A stretch of 64,000 nt of DNA from Heliopora coerulea (lineage: Eukaryota > Cnidaria > Anthozoa > Scleralcyonacea > Helioporidae), in NCBI GenBank assembly GCA_030142905.1, contig JASJOG010000035.1, forward strand, positions 434,001-498,000, given 5' to 3'. Below are positions 48,401 to 60,400 of this stretch, one piece after another. The translations under genes were made by a program, and so were the position numbers. The notes under the pieces were generated by a model that was not told the origin of the DNA, ran no database searches, and saw nothing but the letters and a program-made list of their open reading frames with translations. Every line of letters starts with the position of its first letter. Position 1 is the stretch's first letter.

Positions 48401-51400
48401 CATTATCTTTTCGTTATTAAACTGTTGACAGCGATTGCTATGAAGTAGTACTCTAGGTAGGCAAGAGATTTTCACAAACTTTAAAACGGGTAAGAACGAG
48501 AGGAAAACCAAACGAAACATCAAAAAGCTTGTCAGACTTTACTCTTCCATGTTTAGAACAGATTCCTGGTCAAAAGCGCTGAAATATTGATAGTCGCAGG
48601 CGAATTGCCGAAGCCGCTAAGAGTTCTTATTTCTTCAATAAGAAGAGGAAAAGTGATAAATTTCAGTGGCGTAATGACTCGAAGTCTTGCGTGCTTTATT
48701 TTATCGAGCGTTTTTTCTTTCTTTAATCTTTCGCCATTTCATTTTCGTCAAGGAATGACAATATTTTTGCTTCCTTTCAATCTAAACGTTATTTTTTTAC
48801 TATCAATATTGTCAATAAAGCTTCCCTTTTAGTCGTAACCCCTCTCTTTACCTTCTTTTGGTGGTGGAAGACCTCCCCAGGAATACTTTGACGACCAGAC
48901 ATCTACATAGTAGAACTCGGCATTCTGTTGAACTGCAGCGCCATTGCTTCCAACGTCAACTCGGACTTTTGTCTTGATAGTCCTACTATGTTGTCCCGTC
49001 GTGCACTTTATTTCTACGGTTGACGATGAAATCACTAAGCACAAGGTACCGTCAATGGTAACACGATTCAGGCTTGGTGTTGTACTGAAACCAGTACCAG
49101 TTATGGTGAGAATGACCCCGCCACCAGTGCCTCCTCTTGCTGGTGACACAGAAGTGATTGTGGATGTAAGAGAATTCTTGTAGGTGTAAGCGGAGGGCAG
49201 CGACTTTTGAACTGTTCTTGGAATGTGATCTTCAATTTGTGGGTTCGAGACAATGACAACCAACTCACACTCGTCGTCTGCGCCTGGAGAAGACTGGACC
49301 TTTGCCGGTGCTTCACACTGGATGGTTGTGTCGTTTACTTTGAAGTCTTTCACAATGTCACAAGGGTTACTGCAAATGCTTACTTTAACGTTTGGTGAAA
49401 ACCCTGATCCTTTTATAGTTATGAGCCTTCCTCCACCGAAACCACTTTCAGCAGGTGCTACGCTATCAATATTGAGTTGATACGTGAAGTTTTTGCCCGA
49501 CGTTGCGAAACCTTCCCCGACGACATGAAGCGTCAATGGATATTCTCCAGCAGGTTTAGGGAGCAGTGTGCAAACAATAGTAGTTGCAGTACTCGATGTG
49601 ACCTCACAATCGGTTTCATCAATTTTAATGTTATTTTTGGTAGGATCTGTTGCAAAATATGACCCTTGTATGGTGATCGTACTACCAGACCTTGCTTCAG
49701 ATGGTGTTATCGAAGTAATGACTGGAGTGGACATTGCATTGGCTGTGAATGTGGCTGTAGGAAAAGAATGTCCTTTTGAGGTTACGGTTAGAAGATAAGA
49801 TCCTTCTTCTTGCCTTCCTGTAGTACACTTTATGAGAGAAGTTGTGATGTTTTTTATGCGACATAGCACTTGGCCGATTACCACCACAGTTGAACCTTTT
49901 TGTGGATCGAAACCGTTTCCATTGATGGTAAGAGTTAATCCACCATTTAAACTGCCTTGTGTTGGTGAGATACTCGTCAACGCTGCTTCACTCGTGAGTT
50001 CTTGTAGACCTGGGCTAGTGAATAATGCGTGGCCCTTATCTCCGTTGATAATGACCAGAATGCTATGACTGCCAACGACTGCACCACGAAGATTGCATGT
50101 AATGTTAGTCTCAGTAGCTGTTAGGACAATACAAGATTCATTACCGACCATCACAATGACCTCTGACACATTGTTTGTGAACTTTGTTCCGTTGATTGTC
50201 AAAACTGTGTTGGGGCTGTTTATGGTTGACGGTTGCACTTGATTTACTGTAGGTGTTTGTTGTTTTGAGTAGGAAAATAGGCACGAAGATGGTGGTGAAC
50301 AAATACTTTTCAACTCCTGGTCATGCTTTTGAAAGATTAGGCTGACGGTTTCGTGCAGTGTTTCAATTTCAGGATTGTTAGATGGCGGCGTAATACAGTC
50401 AATCTTCGTATAAGAGATGTGCCGAATATTACACGCACTTCCGCCAATCTTTACTTGCATTCCTGGATGAAATCCTTTACCTTCTATTACGAGTTTAGTA
50501 CCACCCAGCGTGGAGCCTCGCGTTGGACGAAGTGATACCAAAGAAGGAATTAATTGGAAAAATACTGTATGGTTCTGTTGTGGTGCTACAATTGCACCTC
50601 CAATGCCCACGATTTTAAGTGATACTGGGAGTCTCTCAAAAGGTACAGGTTCTTTTGATGTATCCAAGCGACAGGTTAAGGAGGTTGGGCTAGCCGTTTT
50701 CACATGGCACGAATGTTTGCCAAACAGTACGACATTTTCTTCGTTGTTCGAGCTGAATCCCGTTCCATTGACGAGAATTGTATCGGTGCTAATTCCCGAC
50801 TTCGGCCAAACGGCAGTGACTGTTCCTGTAACGCACGTTGAAAAGGTGAAGCTAAAATGGACGTTGTCGTTTGTGGTTACTGGCTGTTCACAGTTCTCTT
50901 CGTCGCTTGTGTTTGATTCACCTCCGTCTGAACCACTTAGGTCATGAGGAGCATCAAATCCTTAAAGGATTAAAAGAATCGTTATTAATGGGTTGTTGAA
51001 GTAATAGCATGAAATTGTTATCTGGATTTTCATCCATGAGTTAGAAACATGGAACAAGAAGTTAAATACTGCTAAGGTGAAGCTGAGTGCTGTATTAATT
51101 AATATGTATTATTTCTTTATATATAACATAAATAATTTCGTGTTCGTTGTTAGTGAACGAGTAGATGTGAATTGCGATAACACACAAACCATAAACCTTT
51201 GAATATTCAATTTGAATTTCGACAAAACTTTAATTCAGAAAGGAAAATACATTATGACTACATGAGAAGCTCTCTAGTTTACAAGGTTTTTTGTAGATAT
51301 TAAAGCTTTTATTTAACTTATCCTTGCAATAACATTGTTAAATACAGCAATTAATATGCCGACCCTCCTTGCATTAACATCCGTTTTTAATAATATTAAA

Positions 51401-54400
51401 GCTCGGCATGACATGACATCGTTTCACGTGGAACCATCAACCAATTAGAACTCACAAAATATGTCAGAGGACGAAAATTAAATATGAATGTAGGATAACA
51501 TTGTTGTGACTACTAACCATCAACTTTCACGTTGACGTTCACAATTTTTGATAGCGCAGGCTCGACAACCACTTTTCCTTTCATGTCAAATAAGCCAGTT
51601 TGATCAATGAATCCACTTGAAAAATAGTAAGTGCCAGGTTTATTGAAATAGTGAAGGAACGATCCACTAGGACTTCGAGAACTTTTGAATCCGACTCCAT
51701 CATATTCACTGGAATCGTCCCTGGTTTGATGAACTCCGTAACTTACATCTGAATTTAAAGGAGCTGCCCAACTCCACTATATTGAACGAAATAAACCCCC
51801 AAAAATTCATTGCATTTATTCTCGTTGGTTATAGTATTTTCCTGTTTGCCTGGATTTAACGGGTTTTATCATTGTCAAAGCAAGAAAAATTCAAACGGAC
51901 AAGTGTTTGTTATGTACATAAGCATTTCGTTAACTTCTGCTACTTACGGGTTTTGTGTGATATGATTTTTCAACTCATCACATTTCTATTTACCTTCACT
52001 GCATCTCCAACTCTAATAGTAACAGCAGATGGGCGCCATTCGTATCCAATTCCATATTCTGTTGCAAAAGTTAATGTACGTTATTATCAATTTGACAGTA
52101 AATGGAAACGATAAAATCCTGAGTATTCTTTCATTTACAAATGAAGACACTAATTCCTTAATGAGGAAACGACCTGGTGAATCTGTACAGAAAAGTACTA
52201 TGTTAAAGTGCTTGGTTATTTTTATCTTTAACAAACGCTTGTGATTAAAAGAGTCACTAATATTGTACGTCCTATCATTGTTTCCTAACTGTTTGGGGAC
52301 CTTTCTGCCTTGGTTGTCAACGTCAATTCAACTAGTTAGCCCTGTTAAAATTAAATCATTCAAAATTCTTTGATTAACTCATTCGAGAATAACGAAGCAT
52401 TCGGTGCACACTGATTCCGCATACCTGGGTGAGATCCTGAATTGTCGATATTAACGGTCTTTCCGCCTTTAGGCGTTACACATTTCAGTTGAGTTTCAGC
52501 ACTTTCCATCACTTCACATCTCTCGTCACCAAACGTCACTTCATTATGTGACTTGTTGGCACTGAAACCTTCTCCCTCGATAGTAACCATGGTGCCGCCA
52601 CTTAACGATCCTCTCTTGGGTGAGATACCTGCCACTCGTAAAACAGATAAATAATTTCCAGAAATTCCATTATACGATGCACGACCTCTTTCTTTCGTGT
52701 CCACTACAACTTTCACATAACCTGGGGGGTTCCTGGGGACTATACAAATGATTTCTGTACTGGTAGTTGTCTGAACTTCGCAAGGTTTTTCCCCCATGGT
52801 GACTGCAACGTCTTGAATATCGTCTGGGAATGAGGAACCACTTATGTTTAATAGTGTTCCACCATACACGGGCCCTTTCGCCGGATTCAGATTGGTAATT
52901 TTCGGCTGCAAAGAACCATCGTATGTGAATCCATCGTTCAGTGTGTACCTTGTACCGCTTGATGAAACGGTAACGTGCACAGTTCCTTGCGCGTGAGGCC
53001 CTGTTGTACATGTGATCACACGAGAGCTCACGGAGGTAACAGCACAGTTAACGTCCCCAACATCTACATTTATGGCAGAAGTTGACGTGCCAAATCCGTG
53101 TCCTTCAATTGTAAGGATTGTTCCTCCAGCAATGCCGCCTCTTTCTGGAGTAACTGACGACACGATTATGATAACAGTAATCACAAACCCTGGAATGGAA
53201 TTTGTCCAAGGATCAAGAGATCTGCGTCGACGTTTACTTGTCAAATCAAAAATAGCGTTTCCTTTGTTAAAAATGTTAACAACGAGGGACTGATTGCCAG
53301 GAGGAGCATCGTCAGCTAAATAAAAACAAAATAGGAATCAGTATTAAAATTTAGATTAAAGATTAACAAGAAATTTATTAATTATTTTATATGCCCATTC
53401 TCTGAATTTGCCTCAGCCCCTATTTTGAATGACATTGTGAGACTCTTGGAAAGATTGAAATCACTCGCCACTGACTAGAGTTACTGTCACGTTTTTCATC
53501 CTACATTGACTCGCGCTTACCTAAAGTGAAGGTAATTTGGTTTTCAGAGCTTGTATTCACAAAACAACCGACGTTGCCAACAGTAACGGTAACATGACTC
53601 CTGTTGCTACTAAACCCTGTCCCGTTGATGGTAAGGAAAGCTCCAGTTTCTCCTGTGTTTGAACTAACTTGACTTACTGTCGGAGTTCTCTCACGTGTAT
53701 ATTTATAAGAACATTCCTCACTTAGACAGCTTGCAACCAGGTTGTTAACGGTCACCACGACCTATGGAATGCAAAGGATTTAACGACAATCGTTAAACTA
53801 AAAAAGTACCCAGTATTGAGGCATCAAAGAAAACAAATTCCGAAAAGGAGGTCATCTTGAAAACTCAAGATTCGAGTTATAAAGCAAGCAACGCATCTTT
53901 CAATAGTGATATTTCGACTTTATTTCACAGTCATATATCATCAGACAATGACAAAATTAATTTTTTCGTATGAAATCCATCTATTTAAAATTATGGCCAA
54001 TGAAATTTTGATTGTCAAGTTGTGTCTTTCAGATTAACAAATGTGGTTTGAAAATATAGCCAGAGTAAGTTGAACGTGTTTTTTTAAAAAAAAACATCAG
54101 ATATACGGATTGAATATCCGTTCTATCGCCCACCATCTACGTCTGGCGCATGAAAAAGTCGACTGACGTCTCAAGGTTCTTCTCTGCGATTTGTTGATTG
54201 AGAAAACGGAAATTCAAGAAATTGACTTTACACGTGGAACTACATTGTCTATCACTATTTCGTCTATAAACTAGACAATTTTATGACCTATATGGCATAC
54301 AGTAGAAGTAGACGCCTATAGTTTTACCATCAAGCATGCATCAAATAGATCATCCCACCTGTGGCTCTTTCGCTGGCATTCTCAAAAATTCTCCCGGAAT

Positions 54401-57400
54401 CTTGTTGTAAAAAAGTCCACCTTCTTGTTCGTTGTTTATTAGTCCTATTTTGTTACCAAATAACTTGCTTCCATTAACTCGTAGCAGTGGTTGCTTTCCC
54501 GGTTTTGTCAACCACTTGACCACCCAACTGTATCTGTAACATCGTACAACATCACTGGGGATTGTCACATCTAATGTTCCAACATCAAAATTTTGTTCAA
54601 GCATCGCTTTCATATCTGCGGCTGTTGTAGTCAGTTCAATATCTTAAATATAAATTTACTCTTGTTAGATACTATCATAATAAATTGGACACTATTGTGT
54701 TTAAATGGGTGGATGTTAGAAAGTCTATTCCTTTCTCAATCAATTATTATGATATCAAGGAACACCTTTAAAGCTTTTGACCTCAACGTGATCTCAAGAA
54801 ATTATCGTTAGAGTTGAATTAGTGTTTGTTAAGTTTAGGATACTACATCTGAGAAAGAAGCCAAATCTTACATCGTAAAATCTGTACACTTCTATCATTA
54901 ACAGTCGAGAGGATTAACTAGCAATCATGAGCTCAATCATTTTGTCACATTTTGGGGGACTTATATTCTGATTTTCATCGCGTTAAGGGATATACAGGCG
55001 TTCGACAAATATTGTTCCGGTTTCTGGACCAAAGGCATCTTGAAACAAAATTTTGACTTTATTCAAATTTTTCAAGTTGCTTAATAGATAAAAAGAATAT
55101 AAATAACTACTTCATGAAGTAAGTACGGAGATTATATGTTGTTTCCGTATTCTTTTTTCAAGTAAATGTTATGAGCGTTTCTTTTGTAAGTATTACTCGT
55201 TTGGAATATGGTATACCTCGTATTGTTTTGTTCTTATAAGATATATCAAACGTTCCTTTGATCGGTGGGCTGGCAGCTACGTTTCGTGTTACCGTGATTG
55301 CGGATTTGAACTCGGTAAAATGGAAGCTCTTTTTCTCTTTGCCACGAGATCCTTGGGCGCCAAAGATATCAATCAGCGGAATATTGAAAGCACACTTGGC
55401 AGGCGTCATGCTGATCGTCCAGTTATTTGAGGATGATTTTACAACGGAAAAGTCCGAAATCCAATGTCCATTTGGTTTAGCGGCAACTCTCCTGTTAGAT
55501 ACTAAAATATGTTAAATATATAGGTGAGATAACGTTTGAGATCATCTGGAAACTGTCACGGTGATATCTTGCTAATGAATATGCATTTTTTGTTGGCACT
55601 GAAATTCATGCTCGTTGGTGTGTTATTTTCTGGTTTGACTTCAAACTGAAAAGAGCATCAGCAGTTGGAAGTCTTCCTTTGTAAGTACTGAAGAAAACAT
55701 TTCGCTTCTTTGGGCTAGTTCAATTATATATTCATTCTATTATAAATGTATTAGTGTTTTTGTTTTGTTTTCTTTTTGTTTGGCGGGAGGAGTGCTCAAT
55801 AACACCTTCCTCGTTTAACAATAGTTTTACGAGTTCTGATCTTTATCAGATTTATTACTTTTTAATGTTCATTAGCCATTAAGTGCTGCTTGAATGGAAA
55901 TATGTGCAATGTATTGGTATAAAGTAATATTATGGTAAAGGAAATGGGGAGGTACCTTTCATTGGAACTCGTCCAATCCAAATGTCGTCAATTAACAACC
56001 CTTGAGAAATGTAAATATTTCTGACGTATATCAAAGATCCAGGCTGCTTCTGTCCAATCAGATTGTCGTAATTCGAAGCATAATCGTAAAAATTAATGCA
56101 CATGTGGTTCCACTGAGTTTTTGAATAAGAATCAGTGCGGTAGTCAACATACATATATCTCAGAACACCAGACTTATCAGTATATTTTACATAAAATCTT
56201 AGTAGAACGCTATCCAAATCGCCTTTGAAAGCTAAGCACACCTAAAAAAAAAGAGCATGGATACATATGTAAACGTGTATGTAAATATACATGTATATTT
56301 AAACCTAAAAAAAAATTCATTTGTTAATCACATTCACCCCTCATGACAGTTACCTGTGGGTACTCCTGTGAGTCGTATTCTTCAGCTTTTAAGCCTTTCC
56401 TGATATATGTGAAAGATGTGAGGTAAATATAATCCGCGTTGTTCAGGGCCGTTCTACCGCAGTAAGGTTCTTCATCGCTTACTCTAGTACCTCCCTCATG
56501 ACCCACTTTGGGTTCTTCAAAGCCGCGGTAAAAGAGAGCCAGATCTGAAACGAAAACAATCAATATACTGGTTATGTCATTAGACATTGCAGAGGATGAC
56601 ATATATAGTACACTTGCTCATAATAAACTCCGTCTTCCTCTTCAGCCATACTGTACTGCAATGACGTATCGACGACCACGTGTATTCCTGATTGATGTAA
56701 CCGGCTTCGGAATGTGCACGCTCACACACCTTTGAACCATTTCCAAAGCATGGTAGTAGAAACGTATATCGGCGAATGTTAATCGGCTAGCTTTTTGTTA
56801 TGTTTGGTTATTTCATACCAATTTCTGATACGGTACTCTTGAGGTAGAAAACAAGTTTGTTTCGGGTGCGTTTTTACACCTTACTGGACATGTTCAGTTG
56901 TACTATACGGTGCATAGTACCTCAGGACGGAGTATTTTAGGAATTGGTGTAAAATAGATATTAGGTTCAGAATAAATAGGTTGGTCACTCACTCATTTTT
57001 TCCGAGAATGTACATTGAGTTGTAAAAAGATCTTTCACAACTTTAGTTAGTTCTTCCTGGGTGCTTTTGGGATGGATTGGACCAGATTTTGCTCCTCCAA
57101 GAGTGATGCTAAAACCTTTATCCGATGAAATTCCCGCTTTATCGGTGACAACAGTTACGAATTGTCCCCTTAAATCACTTGCGTCTTGCAACATAGATGT
57201 TGATTGTGGCTGGTCAGACACAAATTTCACTCGATACCCTCTTACTGTATTATTAGCGTCTTCTAAGGTCACGTTCACTGATCCAAAAGTGGTTATCGAA
57301 GGAAGACTGTTGAGAGAGTTTTGAATATTGATTGCTGGTATATCAGGGCTTAAACGTTCCGTGGTATATCCTTCATAGTATAGCATAAAGTTGGGTGATT

Positions 57401-60400
57401 TTTGGCATGTGTTGTTGACCATATGACATTGCTTCACCCAGACAAGCTGTTCCTCGAGCCTGAAGAATCCTTCTGTCCAGTTACTGACTGTAATTGTCTA
57501 AAAATTTAATAGAACAGGTTTCTAATAAACAGTCTACCATTCCATGGTGTATATACCGTATGCCCTATTTTACAATACTTCGCGGGGCTTCTATTTTGTG
57601 CCGTGTCCCTGTGTTGCATTGCATGGCTTAGTGTGTTCGTTTTCTATTGAACATCAAGTCCCCATGCTGGTAACTTAGTATTCTTACCTGTTTCTCTGGA
57701 TCCCGAGTGCTTGAAATTATCAGTTGTTGCTGTTCTTCAACGGCCATTGGTACGTCTGAATGAGTCAAATTTGTCGTGTCTTTGTGAAGACCAACATCGA
57801 TAAAATGCAGTCCGCCATAGTCGCTGTAAATTGCCTCGAAGTAATATGCTTGTCCTTGTTTAAGACAAAGACGTTCAGATTTCTGAGTATCATACCTGTT
57901 CCAGTTTTTACCAGTGTACCATACAGCAGACGCTATTTTCCTCTAAAATAAGAAAGGGAAATGAAATAACAATGCCGTCTCTGGATTACCACATCAGCGT
58001 TAATGATATAATTATAATAATATACTGCAAGATGTAATATACTACACTGCACTGCAATCACTGTATTGCGCTGATTAGGGTATTACCCTACGCTTCACTG
58101 TACCGCAGTTCTGTATGCAGTATTGTGTACTGAATATATGTGAAAAGACCTTGCTCATTATATGGAATACTGGCATGTGAACCATTCTAGCTAAGAGACA
58201 TTGGTCACTGAATCTGTTCAGTGATAATATTGGGAAGTACGAGGAGCCTAGGGAGGCAAGGATTTATCAAAGTTGGAACAAAAATCACCCGTCACTGATG
58301 TTGTAATGAAACGTGGACGTTTTTTCTGTCTTGGAAACTCTTTAAACAACTCTACCCAGTTTGATTACGTGAATACTTATGAGTTAAACGTTTTAAAACT
58401 TAGGGCTAAGGTGATCCATGAATTTTTCGTTTGCTTCTGCCGAAAACAACCTGGTTAATTTTAATAAATTACTGGAATTCTATAAACTCGTACCTTATAA
58501 CGAGGCGAAGAAGTGTTGCTGAAGAACAGGGCACTGCTATCATCAGATCGCACAAAAAATCTGTAACAATCTGACGATGGTGGCTCAAAATATCCTCTCA
58601 ATCTTGCTGTAAAACTGCGTGATACCTTTTGAAATGTTTCAACTGTTGGAGATGCAGCAAAGTCCGTATAACTCTCATGGATGTATCCCGAGGTGTTGAC
58701 ATTTACTGTTGAATCAACTTGGTCTAAGTTGTAAACTATAGTTTTTGACCATATATCACGGACGATCCCTCTTGCACCTGAAAGACGAGAAAGAAAAGTG
58801 TCTAATCTTCGTTGGCAAAGCAGGAGGTGCATTTTCGTCTATGAACATTATTAGGGGTAGAAAACTATCAATTCGATTTTTGCTGTAGATGTGGGAACTT
58901 GGAGATATACGTCAGATGATCGATGAACGTTTGTCAAGTCCTAACCTCAGAAAAACGATTTCTCTGCCCCAGACTGGGATCAAACCCGCAACCTTCTGAT
59001 TGGTGAGACGCTCTAACCATTGAGCACCCGAGATTCAGAAATCGTTTTTCTGTGGTTAGGGCTTGACGAACGTTCATCGATCATCTAAAACTATCAATAG
59101 AAAACAAAATGAGGCTGCACAATGGTTATATGATGCCCGTGTTTATGTAAGTTGGGGAAACGGGGAAAATGACAAAAGTCGATGAAATGAGAAATGGTAG
59201 GTTTGGTTGTAATAATCTTGGAAGAATCTGCAACTTAAATGGTATAACTTCATCAAAAATGAACAAATGAGAGACAGAGGAAATGAAGGAAAAGCGTCAT
59301 GTATCATAAGAAAGGAAAGGCGTAAGTAGCTTGGGCACCTTGCCAGGGTTGAAAGAAGCATAATTGCAAGGAAGCTGTTGGAATAGAGGCCACGAGCTTA
59401 TAAGCAAATAAGGTAAACCAATGAAGACATGGCGTGACACTATAGAAGAGGATTTCATGCCCGCCAAGTGCGGCTGTGGGGAAGCACGGATCATCAACTT
59501 AATGGAGAGATTATCAATTAAATGGAGGAGTCTGATTGCGATGTGTTTGACGAAGAATTGATGACGGTCATTTTGATTAAAGACGGCTGCCCGAATTGTT
59601 GGCAACGTGTCTGCAGAAATCAGAGACGGATCGTGCGGGTATGCAGATGTAGTAGTTTGGAGAGGGGTAAGAGGCACCCCACATTTCTGCCATCCATTTG
59701 ATAAATTGTGAGTCATTGAAACATGTGTAGTATCGAAGGGTTCTGAATCTCACACGAACCAATCATGATGCGTAATTTCATGAATGGCTTCAACCACACA
59801 ATACTTAGGCTTACCTATAAGGTTTATATGTCTACAGGAATGACCACCGGCATTTGTCTTTAACTTGGTCCCACTTTTCTCTTCAGGTTAATTTTCTACT
59901 TCTCCTATTAGGTTCCCTAGATCATAAATTCGATGCACGAACCCTTATCCTACCTGGGTATAAATCTCTATCTTGATATTCATCATTCGCTTTATTCGTT
60001 TGACAAGTAATCATTTCTTTGGTACTTGAAAGGACTTTGCAAGGAACACCTAGGAAAGAATACAAACTTGTTATGTATTGCATGAGTAACGATGGAAATT
60101 TATGTTCATTTTGCTTAGTTTGGCATGGAAACTTCTGGACGACATCAGAATATCGTTTGACTTCTCACCTCCAACAGTAACCTTCACGCTGTCTTTGTTA
60201 CGGCTAAAAAACCTCCCAGTAATTGTTAAAACCGTGCCACCGGCTAGACTTCCATCTCTGGGTTCTACACTAACGACATCTGTACGCCGAGAAAAGAAAA
60301 ATAAATATATATGTTGGCAGTTGGCAGTAACTGACCGAAACATATCTATATTAAAACACGCTGTGATCAAGACTAAAGCTTCATTTCAGTAATGTGCATT

